This document shows positions 41,926 to 50,705 of a stretch of DNA of 64,000 nt, one piece after another; positions within the stretch are counted from its first letter, which is position 1, and each line of letters starts with the position of its first letter. The notes under the pieces are model-generated. The model did no database searches, was not told the origin of the DNA, and was given only the letters and a program-made list of their open reading frames with translations. Source of the stretch: Simiduia curdlanivorans. Lineage in GTDB: Bacteria; Pseudomonadota; Gammaproteobacteria; Pseudomonadales; Cellvibrionaceae. Where the stretch lies: positions 2,963,001 to 3,027,000 of the forward strand of contig NZ_JAUFQG010000004.1 of NCBI RefSeq assembly GCF_030409605.1. The letters run 5' to 3'. The position numbers and the translations under genes are program-made.

Positions 41926-43323
41926 GTGAAATACATAAGCACTCGCGGGCAAGCGCCCGCACTTAATTTTGAAGATGCAGTACTGACGGGGTTGGCCAGC
42001 GACGGCGGTCTCTATGTTCCGGAAACGCTACCGGTATTTGATACGGCAACCATCGCCTCTTGGGCGGGGCTGTCTTATCAGGCCTTGGCGTTTGAAATTA
42101 TTAAACCCTTTGTCGATGGCGCATTAAGTGATGCCGAGCTCAAGGCAATTATTGAAAAAGCCTATGCAAGTTTTCGTCACGATGCCATTGCACCGCTAGT
42201 GCAAACCGGCCATAACGAGTGGATTCTGGAATTGTTCCAGGGCCCAACGCTGGCATTTAAAGATTTTGCGCTGCAATTTTTGGGGCATTTGCTGGATCAC
42301 ATTCTCGCCAAGCGCAAACAAAAAGTGGTGGTGATGGGTGCAACCTCTGGCGATACTGGCTCGGCTGCCATTGAAGGTTGCAGCCGCTGCGATAATATCG
42401 ACATTTTTATTTTGCACCCGCATAAGCGCGTTTCCGATGTGCAGCGTCGCCAGATGACCACGGTACTGGCTAAAAATGTTCATAACATTGCTCTCGAAGG
42501 TAATTTTGACGATTGCCAAAATATGGTGAAAGCCAGTTTTGCCGATCAATCTTTTTTGCCGGAAGGCAGGCAGTTAGTGGCGGTCAACTCCATTAACTGG
42601 GCGCGCATTATGGCGCAAATTGTCTACTATTTTTATGCCTCCTTGGCGCTCGGCGGCCCCCATCGGGCTGTGTCTTTCTCTGTGCCCACCGGAAACTTTG
42701 GCGATATTTTTGCCGGTTACCTAGCCAGCAAGATGGGCTTGCCAATTGAGCAGCTAATTATTGCCACCAATGCTAACGATATCCTGCACCGCTGTATCAG
42801 CGCCAATGATCACTCCAAGCAACCCTTAGTGCATAGCTTGTCGCCTAGCATGGATATTATGGTGTCGTCTAATTTCGAGCGCTTGCTGTTCGATCTGTAC
42901 GACCGCGACGGCGCGGCCATCACGGAACTGATGACGCAGTTTAAAAGCGGCACTATGACGCTTTCAGCTGAAGCCATGGTAAAAGCGCGATCACTTTTCT
43001 CCAGTTATCGCTTAGGTGACGAGGAAATGTTGACGGTAATTCAGACTGTATTTGAGCGCACCGGTTACTTGTTAGACCCGCACACAGCCATCGGTGTTCA
43101 GGCTGCAAGGTCGAATCGCAGCAATCAATCGACGCCGGTAGTTTGCCTCGCCACGGCGCATCCGGCCAAATTCCCTGAGGCGGTTATGAAAGCGGGGCAG
43201 GGTCAAGAGCCAGCTTTGCCGCACCATATGCAGGATTTGTTTGAGCGCGAAGAGCGCTATGAAGTTTTGGCTAATGATATTCATGCCGTGCAAAAATTTG
43301 TCGCAACCAATACACGAAAATAA
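41926..43323 (+). CDS. thrC: Threonine synthase
   Basis: This 465-residue PLP enzyme converts O-phosphohomoserine to threonine. The N-terminal MKYISTRGQAPALNFEDAVLTGLASDGGLYVPE is typical, with the PLP-binding Lys112 in GPTLAFKDFALQFLG and the phosphate loop in GATSGDTGSAA. It is the larger class, as in Pseudomonas. The start is GTG 41926. homoserine kinase (thrB) is not adjacent, as in Pseudomonas, where it lies elsewhere. Confidence 0.97.
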   Translation: MKYISTRGQAPALNFEDAVLTGLASDGGLYVPETLPVFDTATIASWAGLSYQALAFEIIKPFVDGALSDAELKAIIEKAYASFRHDAIAPLVQTGHNEWILELFQGPTLAFKDFALQFLGHLLDHILAKRKQKVVVMGATSGDTGSAAIEGCSRCDNIDIFILHPHKRVSDVQRRQMTTVLAKNVHNIALEGNFDDCQNMVKASFADQSFLPEGRQLVAVNSINWARIMAQIVYYFYASLALGGPHRAVSFSVPTGNFGDIFAGYLASKMGLPIEQLIIATNANDILHRCISANDHSKQPLVHSLSPSMDIMVSSNFERLLFDLYDRDGAAITELMTQFKSGTMTLSAEAMVKARSLFSSYRLGDEEMLTVIQTVFERTGYLLDPHTAIGVQAARSNRSNQSTPVVCLATAHPAKFPEAVMKAGQGQEPALPHHMQDLFEREERYEVLANDIHAVQKFVATNTRK

Positions 43324-43411
43324 GAGCTGGAAGCTACGGCTCCCGCTTTTATCTTTACCTTGAGCTAGGTGCGAAATAGTGTGGTTTTAGTGCAATAAAA
43401 GGGGCGATATA

Positions 43412-43855
43412 GTGAGAACGCATACCACCGAAATGTCCGTGCTAGTGACGCCAGAGATGAGTAACTTTGGCGGTAAAATGCACGGCGGCGAACTGCTGAA
43501 ATTACTGGATAAGGTGGCCTATACCGCCGCCATTCGCTACTGCGGTTCTTACGTGGTGACTTTATCGGTGGATAACGTGCTATTTAAAGAGCCCATTGCC
43601 ATTGGCGAGCTGTTAACACTGTTAGCGTCGGTGAATTACACCGGTACCAGCTCCATGGAAATTGGCATTAAAGTAATTTCAGAAAATTTAGAAACCGGCG
43701 TTGTACGCCATACCAATACCAGCTACTTTACCATGGTGGCCATTGACGCACAGGGCAAGGCCATTCCGGTTGAAAAACTTGCGGTGAACACCGAGGATCA
43801 ACAGCGCCGTTGGAATCAGGCTGAGGCTCGCCGCAAAGCGCGCAAACCTCGCTAA
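43412..43855 (+). CDS. Hotdog-fold acyl-CoA thioesterase (YciA/BACH-like)
   Basis: This 147-residue protein has one hotdog domain resembling acyl-CoA hydrolases. Landmarks are TPEMSNFGGKMHGGELLKLLDKVAYTAA, DNVLFKEPIAIGE and TNTSYFTMVAID; the acidic residue of LLKLLDKVA is the likely catalytic one. The C-terminus is basic (ARRKARKPR). It starts at GTG 43412 after AAAGGGGC. It is convergent with the cupin gene. The chain-length preference cannot be read from sequence. Confidence 0.86.
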   Translation: MRTHTTEMSVLVTPEMSNFGGKMHGGELLKLLDKVAYTAAIRYCGSYVVTLSVDNVLFKEPIAIGELLTLLASVNYTGTSSMEIGIKVISENLETGVVRHTNTSYFTMVAIDAQGKAIPVEKLAVNTEDQQRRWNQAEARRKARKPR

Positions 43856-43880
43856 GTTCAGTAATTTTGATGGATGTTTT

Positions 43881-44237
43881 TTATTCTGCTTTCTCGTAAA
43901 TAGCATAAAACTTCTGCACGCTATTTATGGTTTCCCAGGTGCCCGAGAAACCGGCGGGCACCACAAAGGCATCGCCCTTGGTCAATTTTTCTCCCACCCC
44001 GTTTTGATCGGTAATGATCGCCTCGCCGTCAATAATGTAGCAAAACTCATCCTCGGTGTAGTTCAGTGTCCATTTACCCGCGTCTGAAGACCATACACCG
44101 CAATGAAAATTATTCTGGCTGTTAGTGAATTGATGCGCGGTGGTGCTGTTCGGTTTACCTTGCAGTACTTTTGCAGAGGCGATAGGCCCATGGCTAATAT
44201 CCCCAGCATTGGGAGTTACTCGAATAATGGCGGTCAT
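43881..44237 (-). CDS. Small cupin-domain protein (DUF861-like)
   Basis: This 118-residue single cupin resembles the EutQ/DUF861 group: SSDAGKWTLNYTEDEFCYIIDGEAIITDQNG is the first motif, and GDAFVVPAGFSGTWETI the second. Such proteins lack the full metal-binding set, and their role is usually unknown. It is convergent with the thioesterase gene (25 bp between the stops) and is read away from recJ. Nothing adjacent points to ethanolamine or ureide metabolism. Confidence 0.8.
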   Translation of the reverse strand: MTAIIRVTPNAGDISHGPIASAKVLQGKPNSTTAHQFTNSQNNFHCGVWSSDAGKWTLNYTEDEFCYIIDGEAIITDQNGVGEKLTKGDAFVVPAGFSGTWETINSVQKFYAIYEKAE

Positions 44238-44369
44238 CTGTTGTTCATCCTAGCTGTTGGCTATGTGTATTGGACGCGTAAAGGGTTAAGGGTCCAGTGT
44301 AGTCGAGTGGCAGAGAACTGGCTTTGCCCCAATCGTGTTATCCTGCCGCTATTGCAAAGGTAACAATGT

Positions 44370-46094
44370 ATGGATATTCGCCAGCGCGCGGTCAATTTCG
44401 ATTCGCTTCGTTTTTCCTCTTCTATGCCTAAGGTACTACAACGTATTTACGGCGCTCGTGGTGCCGTCTCGGAGGATGATTTACCGACCCAACTTGCACA
44501 GTTGATGCCACCCGCCATGCTGGGCATTGATGCTGCCGTGGCTGTACTGGCTGAGGCCATAGCAACGCAGCAGCGCATTTTGATCGTCGGTGACTTTGAT
44601 GCCGACGGGGCAACCAGTTCGGCTTTAGCTGTGTTGGCGCTGCAATCCATGGGTGCCCATTGGGTTGATTTTTTGGTGCCCAATCGCTTTGATTTTGGCT
44701 ATGGCTTAACGCCGGAAATTGTCGAAGTGGCAAAGTCCTTCGCGCCCGATGTGATCGTTACCGTCGATAACGGGATATCGAGTATCGCCGGCGCTAAAGC
44801 GGTAAAGGATGCGGGTATAAAACTCGTTATCACTGATCACCATTTGCCCGCCGATGAGACGCCAGTGGCCGACGCCATTGTTAACCCGAATCAGCATGGC
44901 TGTGAATTCTTAAGTAAAAACTTGGCGGGCGTGGGTGTTATTTTTTACGTGATGAGTAAATTGCGCACGACCTTGAAAGCCCGTAACTGGTTCACCGCAC
45001 AAGGAATAGCCGAACCCAATATGGCGCAATTTTTGGATCTGGTTGCCTTGGGTACCGTGGCCGATGTGGTACCGCTTGATGCCAATAATCGATTGCTGGT
45101 GAGGCAGGGTTTAGCACGTATTAAGGCTGGCGCCTGTCGACCTGGTATTACCGCACTGCTGCAAGTGGCTGGGCGCAACCCGGCAGGCATTCAAAGCTCA
45201 GACATGGGCTTCGCGGTGGGGCCGCGACTGAATGCGGCTGGTCGCTTAGATGATATGACGCTCGGTATTCAATGTTTACTCAGTCAGAATGCCGATCAGG
45301 CCATGGCAATTGCACAGCAACTCGATGATTTTAACCGCGACCGGCGCTCGATTGAATCAGCTATGCAAAAGGAGGCCGAGGCGGCGTTGAGTGCCTTGCA
45401 CATGACGGACGATCAGCCCTGGGGGATCAGCCTGTTTCACGAGCAATGGCACCAAGGGGTGATTGGCATTTTAGCTTCGCGTATTAAAGAGCGCTTTCAT
45501 CGCCCGGTGATATTGTTCGCGCTGGCCGGCGACGGTGAAATCAAAGGCTCGGGCAGATCTATCCAGGGCCTGCATTTACGCGACGCACTCGATCGCGTGG
45601 CGGTACTAAACCCGGGCTTAATTATTAAATTCGGCGGCCATGCGATGGCCGCGGGGTTGAGTTTGAAGTTAGAAGATTTTGCCCGTTTTCAATCGGCTTT
45701 CGATAGCGTATGCCGGTCGATGTTGAGCGAATCCGATTTGCAGGCGGTTATGTTTACCGACGGAGAATTGGACTCGCAAGATTATTCCTTAGCTTTTGCC
45801 GAAACCTTAATCAATGCCGGACCCTGGGGCCAACATTTTCCGGAGCCCAGTTTTGATGGTGATTTTATTTTGCGTGAACAGCGTATCGTCGGCGCTAAAC
45901 ATTTAAAAATGACCTTGTCGCCGGTGCAAAATCCGGCCCAGAGTTTTGATGCTATTGCCTTCGGGGTGGACTTAGCGCTGTGGCCTAACGCAGCCGCTCA
46001 GCGTATTCGTGCGGTATTTAAATTGGATATCAATGAATTTCGCGGCCAGCGTAATTTGCAGCTGATGGTTAATTATTTGACGGCTGTAAGTTAA
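44370..46094 (+). CDS. recJ: Single-stranded-DNA-specific exonuclease RecJ
   Basis: This 574-residue nuclease degrades single-stranded DNA 5' to 3' in recombination and mismatch repair. DHH-family motifs are intact: DFDADG (75-80), VDNGIS (133 onward), TDHHLP (155-160) and the DHHA1 motif GGHAMAAGL. It starts at ATG 44370. Its last 26 bp overlap the convergent esterase gene. In Pseudomonas recJ is followed directly by prfB, but here 6 kb separate them. Confidence 0.96.
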   Translation: MDIRQRAVNFDSLRFSSSMPKVLQRIYGARGAVSEDDLPTQLAQLMPPAMLGIDAAVAVLAEAIATQQRILIVGDFDADGATSSALAVLALQSMGAHWVDFLVPNRFDFGYGLTPEIVEVAKSFAPDVIVTVDNGISSIAGAKAVKDAGIKLVITDHHLPADETPVADAIVNPNQHGCEFLSKNLAGVGVIFYVMSKLRTTLKARNWFTAQGIAEPNMAQFLDLVALGTVADVVPLDANNRLLVRQGLARIKAGACRPGITALLQVAGRNPAGIQSSDMGFAVGPRLNAAGRLDDMTLGIQCLLSQNADQAMAIAQQLDDFNRDRRSIESAMQKEAEAALSALHMTDDQPWGISLFHEQWHQGVIGILASRIKERFHRPVILFALAGDGEIKGSGRSIQGLHLRDALDRVAVLNPGLIIKFGGHAMAAGLSLKLEDFARFQSAFDSVCRSMLSESDLQAVMFTDGELDSQDYSLAFAETLINAGPWGQHFPEPSFDGDFILREQRIVGAKHLKMTLSPVQNPAQSFDAIAFGVDLALWPNAAAQRIRAVFKLDINEFRGQRNLQLMVNYLTAVS

Positions 46095-46734
46095 GGTTTT
46101 TTAGGCCGGTTATCACGGCGTCTCTCATAAAGGGTTGCGCCGCTTCCGTGGGGTGAATGCCGTCTGCTTGCATCATGCCGTCTTGTAGCGCCAGCTGCGC
46201 TAGAAAAAACGGAATCAATTGCACTTTATGTTCGTCGGCAAGAGAAGTGTAAAGATGGGTAAATTTTTCGGTGTAGCGCTTGCCGTAATTGGGTGGAATT
46301 TGCATCTCCATTAACAGTACCTCGATGTTTTGCGCCTTGGCCAAACCGATGATATCTGACAATTGACTACGCAGTTGGCTAAGTGAGTAGCCCCTTAGGC
46401 CGTCATTGCCGCCGAGCTCAACAATAAGAATGGCAGGGCTGTGAGCTTGCAGTAGTGCCGGCAAACGGGCTAGGCCGCCGGCGCTCGTTTCACCGCTGAT
46501 GCTGGCATTGACCACGCGATAGTCCTGCTCCAGCGCCGTTTGCAACAGATTCACCCAGCCTGATTCGAGATTGCTGAGCCCATAACCCGCACTTAAACTA
46601 TCGCCCAACACCAACAGTGTTGGCAGTGATGCTTTGTTATCTGGCTCAGCCCAGCTTGGAATTGCGATCAGTAGTAGCAGGGTTGCGAGCAGTACACATT
46701 GACGGCGAATGTAATCTGTTAAGGTATGGGTCAT
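46069..46734 (-). CDS. tesA: Periplasmic SGNH esterase/thioesterase TesA
   Basis: This 221-residue secreted SGNH hydrolase has a signal peptide (about 1-29, ending IPSWA). The catalytic Ser46 is in LGDSLSAGYG, Asn110 in ELGGNDGLRG, and the Asp/His dyad in QADGIHPTEAAQP. E. coli TesA acts on acyl-CoAs and esters. The frame is open to TTG 46803, but ATG 46734 gives the normal signal peptide; no strong Shine-Dalgarno is visible. It is divergent from ybbA-ybbP, the conserved tesA-ybbA-ybbP arrangement. Confidence 0.92.
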   Translation of the reverse strand: MTHTLTDYIRRQCVLLATLLLLIAIPSWAEPDNKASLPTLLVLGDSLSAGYGLSNLESGWVNLLQTALEQDYRVVNASISGETSAGGLARLPALLQAHSPAILIVELGGNDGLRGYSLSQLRSQLSDIIGLAKAQNIEVLLMEMQIPPNYGKRYTEKFTHLYTSLADEHKVQLIPFFLAQLALQDGMMQADGIHPTEAAQPFMRDAVITGLKNLNLQPSNN

Positions 46735-46884
46735 CGTAGATAGCGTAGAAGTTGAGTATGTAGGCTTTACTGTGCTTAATTCGTTTCTCGAATGCAAGGC
46801 CAAATCGTTATAACCTAGGCCTCGCTAGATGAGCAGAGTTGCGCTTTGATGAACTGTTTTGTGATTAAGGTTTAGTATCTGATC

Positions 46885-46901
46885 AGCCGCTTGCAGCGGC
46901 T
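46885..46901 (+). promoter_or_regulatory. Hairpin in the tesA-ybbA divergent region
   Basis: AGCCGCT (46885-46891) and AGCGGCT (46895-46901) form a perfect 7-bp stem around TGC. It lies 43 bp before the ybbA start, and no T-run follows on either side. It could be an operator or leader structure; no function is known. Confidence 0.4.
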
Positions 46902-46944
46902 AACTGTGGATTTGCAGTGAGTACATTTAAATAGGAACCCGTTG

Positions 46945-47661
46945 ATGATTTTGGCTAAAAATATCCATAAGCGCGTGCAAACCTCGGCGGGCGAATTAAG
47001 TATTTTGTCGGGTGTAAACGTGAGTGTTGCCGACGGCGATAGCCTCGCGATTGTCGGGGCCTCGGGCTCCGGTAAATCGACACTCTTGGGTATTTTGGCT
47101 GGGTTAGATATACCGAGCGAAGGCTCGGTCAGCCTGGACGGGCGGAACCTAAACGAACTTGATGAGGATGGCCGTGCTAAGGTTCGCTCTGAGTCCTTAA
47201 GCTTTGTGTTTCAGTCATTCCAGTTGATGCCGGGCTTGACGGCACTTGAGAATGTCATGCTGCCGCTTGAGATCAAGGGTTTAAAGGATGCCGCCAAGCG
47301 CGCCAAGTTTTACCTAGATCAAGTTGGGCTGGAACATAGAGCTAACCATTATCCGCCCCAGCTTTCGGGTGGTGAGCAGCAGCGTGTCGCTATTGCCAGA
47401 GCTTTTGCCAGCGAGCCAAAGATTCTTTTTGCCGATGAGCCGACGGGCAATTTAGACGCGCACACGGGTGCGAAAATTATTGAGTTGCTGTTTCAGCTTA
47501 ACGCTAAAAATAATGCCACCTTGGTTTTAGTGACCCATGAACAACGGTTGGCCGATCGCTGCCATCACCAGTTGATACTCGAAGCTGGCGTTGAGTTAAA
47601 CGCGGCCACCACTGCGCAGATAGAACAGCAGGCTGAAGCATTGATGGACCAGCCATGTTAA
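46945..47661 (+). CDS. ybbA: ABC transporter ATP-binding protein YbbA
   Basis: This 238-residue ATPase belongs to the LolD/MacB-like group. Walker A is GASGSGKST, the signature LSGGEQQRVAIARA and Walker B ILFADEP. It pairs with the large permease encoded next, with seven bases of overlap. ATG 46945 is preferred over the adjacent TTG. E. coli YbbA-YbbP has been proposed to act with TesA on lipophilic compounds, but the substrate is not firmly known. Confidence 0.9.
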   Translation: MILAKNIHKRVQTSAGELSILSGVNVSVADGDSLAIVGASGSGKSTLLGILAGLDIPSEGSVSLDGRNLNELDEDGRAKVRSESLSFVFQSFQLMPGLTALENVMLPLEIKGLKDAAKRAKFYLDQVGLEHRANHYPPQLSGGEQQRVAIARAFASEPKILFADEPTGNLDAHTGAKIIELLFQLNAKNNATLVLVTHEQRLADRCHHQLILEAGVELNAATTAQIEQQAEALMDQPC

Positions 47662-50177
47662 GTATTCGTTTGTTATATCGGAATTTACGCAGCCCTGAGG
47701 TGAGAATATTGGGCCTGGCAACCTTAATGGCGGTTGCCTTGGTGAGTGCTATTGCCATCTTTACCGATCGCTTACAGCAAGCTATGGAAACTGAATCCCA
47801 CGCCTTCATTGCCGCCGATCGCTTAATTCGCTCGAATAAACCGATCAATGAACAATGGTATGTGCAAGCAGATGCCGCTGGATTAAAAACGGCACAGACC
47901 ATTAGTTTCGCTTCAATGGTGTTTAACGGCGATCACTCCCATTTGGCGTCGGTAAAAGCCGTCAGCACTAACTACCCCTTAATTGGCAAACTTGAAACTA
48001 GGCTGATTCCCTTTGGTGATGACCCAGTTAAGTTTGATACTACAGGGCCTAACCCCGGTGAAGTGTGGGTGGAATCGCGCCTGTTTCCCTTGCTTAAATT
48101 GTCCGTTGGGCAAAGCATTGAAGTGGGTGAACGATTGCTTGTGGTCAGTCGGGTATTGGTTAGCGAGCCGGATAGAAATCAAGGTTTTATGAACTTTGGT
48201 GCTCGGGTGCTGATGCATGTCGACGATCTTGCATCAACCGGTGTTATACAAGAAGGTAGTCGCGCGACCTTTAGTTTGTTGCTGGCCGGCTCTAAGCCCA
48301 GCATCGATCAATACTTAAAAGATTTATCGCCCGCGCTGTCGGTACACGAGCGCGTGGTGGATGTGGCGAGCGCACAAAAACGAATCGCCAGAAGTTTGGA
48401 AACAGCGCGGAGTTTTTTAATGCTCGCCAGTGTTTTTGGTGTGTTGTTGGCGGGTATCGCTATCGCCATCGCCGCACAGCGTTTTTGTAGTCGCCATATT
48501 GATCAAGTGGCGCTGTTAAAAAGCCTTGGCGCTGTCAGTGGACAGATTCGTAAACTCTATCTAGCGCAATTAGCCTGGTTAGCACTTTTAGCCTCTGTGT
48601 TTGGCTTGATCTTGGGCTTGGTGGTGCAAAGTTTAATTGCCCAAAGTATCGCGCAACTGGTGACGGTCTCTTTGCCAGCGCCATCACTTTTTCCCGCCAT
48701 GCTGGGTGTGCTCGCGGGTTTCTTGTGTTTGTTTTTCTTTGCCTTGCCGCCACTCTGGCCTTTGCCGCAAGTGGCGCCTATAAAAGTGTTACGCCGTGAA
48801 ATGGTCATAGCCACCACACCGAAGCTAGCTCAGTTAGGCATTGGCCTTGTGTCATTGTTCCTTTTACTTTGGGTTTACAGCGGCGCTTTCGTTTTATCTT
48901 CATCTGTTATGGCCATTTGGACGGCGGTTGCCGTTATCGCTGTGCTGCTGGCGCGCGCGGGTATTTGGTTGTTAGGCCGTTACGCGGTGAATTTGGGTAG
49001 TCAGTGGCGCTTGGCGATTGCGTCGCTGAAACGGCGGGGCGGTGAATCAAGCCTGCAGGTGGTGGTGTTTGGCACGGCGCTCATGTTGCTGGCAACCTTA
49101 TTGTTGGTGCGCAGTTCTTTGATAGAGGAGTGGCGTTTACAGTTACCCGCCGAAGCGCCTAATCACTTCGTGGTTAATCTAGGCCCCCAGGAAATTGCAA
49201 GTTTCGAGCAGCTGCTGGCGGCTAAGCAATTGCAACATAAAGGCCTTTATCCCTTGGTTCGCGGTCGCATCACGCAGGTTAATGGCGAAGATGCTAGGGC
49301 GCGTAAGGCCATAGCGAGTCAAGACGATAAAACGCAAGAGGACAATGCTGAGCCGGAGGGGCCAGAAGCCTTAAGCCGAGAGCTCAATCTCAGTTGGAGC
49401 GCCGAACTGCCCGCAGAAAATATTATCGAGGCGGGCCAGTGGTGGGTGCAGGATAAGCCCGGTGTTTTCATCTCTGTTGAGCAGGAAATGGCCAAGAGTA
49501 TGAACCTAGCCCTTGGCGATACGCTGACTTTCAGTATTGGCGGGTTAACCTTGGATGCCGAAGTTCAGAGCATACGCAGTTTACGCTGGGATTCCTTACA
49601 ACCTAATTTTTATGTGTTGTTTCAGCCCGGCGCCTTAGCCCAATTTGCACCTATGTACATGACCAGTTTACACGTACCTTCAGACCAAGGCCGGTTCGTC
49701 GCCAATTTATTGACCCAGCATCCCACTGTGCTGGTGATCGAAATGGAAAAAATATTCGAGCAGGTGCGGCAGGTTATTACCCAGGTCAGCGGTGCCGTTG
49801 AACTGGTGTTTTGGTTGGTTTTAGTTGCCGCCTTGTTGGTTCTAGTGGCCGCGATTAGCGCCAGTATGGATAGTCGAATTCAGGAGCTTGGCTTACTGCG
49901 CGCTATGGGCGTTACCCGCACCTTGTTACGGCAGCGTTTATTCGTGGAATTCTGCTGTCTCGGTTTACTCTCGGGCTTGATTGCCGCCTTAGGTGCAGAG
50001 TCCATGTTGTGGGCCTTACAAACACTGGTATTCAAGATTCAATGGGTGCCTCACCCTTGGATATGGCTACTGACTCCTGGGTTTAGCGGGCTGTTAATCG
50101 GCGCTATCGGGTTTTGGGCTTGTCGCCATTTGGTTAATTTACCGCCTGCCACAGTGCTGCGCATGGCGGCGTCCTAG
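47655..50177 (+). CDS. ybbP: Large ABC transporter permease YbbP (FtsX-like)
   Basis: This 840-residue inner-membrane protein has an N-terminal segment (about 15-35), a large periplasmic domain, a central group of membrane segments (about 250-430), a second periplasmic domain and a C-terminal trio (about 705-825). FtsX-type motifs occur in SLGAVSGQIRKLYLAQL and LGLLRAMGVTRTLLRQRL. The architecture is that of exporters which handle lipophilic molecules. It starts at ATG 47655 within the end of ybbA. Confidence 0.9.
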   Translation: MLSIRLLYRNLRSPEVRILGLATLMAVALVSAIAIFTDRLQQAMETESHAFIAADRLIRSNKPINEQWYVQADAAGLKTAQTISFASMVFNGDHSHLASVKAVSTNYPLIGKLETRLIPFGDDPVKFDTTGPNPGEVWVESRLFPLLKLSVGQSIEVGERLLVVSRVLVSEPDRNQGFMNFGARVLMHVDDLASTGVIQEGSRATFSLLLAGSKPSIDQYLKDLSPALSVHERVVDVASAQKRIARSLETARSFLMLASVFGVLLAGIAIAIAAQRFCSRHIDQVALLKSLGAVSGQIRKLYLAQLAWLALLASVFGLILGLVVQSLIAQSIAQLVTVSLPAPSLFPAMLGVLAGFLCLFFFALPPLWPLPQVAPIKVLRREMVIATTPKLAQLGIGLVSLFLLLWVYSGAFVLSSSVMAIWTAVAVIAVLLARAGIWLLGRYAVNLGSQWRLAIASLKRRGGESSLQVVVFGTALMLLATLLLVRSSLIEEWRLQLPAEAPNHFVVNLGPQEIASFEQLLAAKQLQHKGLYPLVRGRITQVNGEDARARKAIASQDDKTQEDNAEPEGPEALSRELNLSWSAELPAENIIEAGQWWVQDKPGVFISVEQEMAKSMNLALGDTLTFSIGGLTLDAEVQSIRSLRWDSLQPNFYVLFQPGALAQFAPMYMTSLHVPSDQGRFVANLLTQHPTVLVIEMEKIFEQVRQVITQVSGAVELVFWLVLVAALLVLVAAISASMDSRIQELGLLRAMGVTRTLLRQRLFVEFCCLGLLSGLIAALGAESMLWALQTLVFKIQWVPHPWIWLLTPGFSGLLIGAIGFWACRHLVNLPPATVLRMAAS

Positions 50178-50220
50178 GTTTTATCCTTACGCGTTTGGTC
50201 TTCGGTCTTAGCCTTCAGAC

Positions 50221-50258
50221 TTAACCCTTGACCTTAACCTAAGGTAAGGGTTAATACT
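50221..50258 (+). promoter_or_regulatory. Palindromic MerR-type operator/promoter of the cueR-like gene
   Basis: TTAACCCTTGACCTTA (50221-50236) and TAAGGTAAGGGTTAA (50240-50254) are inverted repeats with one unpaired base, centred on ACC. The inner arms are ACCTTA/TAAGGT. A -35 (TTGACC, 50228-50233) and a -10-like TAATAC or AATACT (from 50252/50253) are 18-19 bp apart, the long spacing typical of MerR-regulated promoters. The start codon follows at 50295. Confidence 0.65.
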
Positions 50259-50294
50259 GGCTTCATTGTGTTACAGCATGAACGGCAGGGGCTT

Positions 50295-50705
50295 ATGTAC
50301 ATCAATGAAGTGGCTAAAATTACCGGCTTAACCGCTAAGGCGATTCGCTATTACGAGGCCGAAGGCATAGTGGCGGCCTCTGGGCGCAGCGACAGCGGCT
50401 ACCGGCTCTACTCGCGCGAAAATCTCGATCACCTTTGTTTCTTGCAGCATGCCCGTGGCGTCGGCTTTTCGGTGCAAGAGTCGGCCAAATTATTGAACCT
50501 CTACCGCAGTAACCCAGACGCCAGCGACACAGTGAAAGCCCTGGTGGGCGAAAAATTGGCCCAGTTGCGCAGTAAAAAGCGCGAGATAGAGCGGTTAGAG
50601 GCGACCTTAGAGAATCTTTGGGCCTGTTGTGATGGCCGAGGCGAGCATCACTGCGAAATTTTGGAGCGGTTGGCGAGCGAAGAGTTTCACGGAGGTTTGC
50701 AATGA
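50295..50705 (+). CDS. cueR: CueR-like MerR-family metal regulator
   Basis: This 136-residue regulator aligns without gaps to E. coli CueR: MYINEVAKITGLTAKAIRYYEAEG forms the winged helix, Ser77 marks the monovalent-metal group, and Cys112 and Cys120 (C-x7-C) occupy the Cu(I) ligand positions. Unusual additions are Cys111, His118 and His119 in WACCDGRGEHHCEIL. ATG 50295 with AGGGG upstream is preferred over the open frame before it. Its stop overlaps the start of the efflux permease (ATGA). It should bind the palindrome just upstream. Confidence 0.85.
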   Translation: MYINEVAKITGLTAKAIRYYEAEGIVAASGRSDSGYRLYSRENLDHLCFLQHARGVGFSVQESAKLLNLYRSNPDASDTVKALVGEKLAQLRSKKREIERLEATLENLWACCDGRGEHHCEILERLASEEFHGGLQ

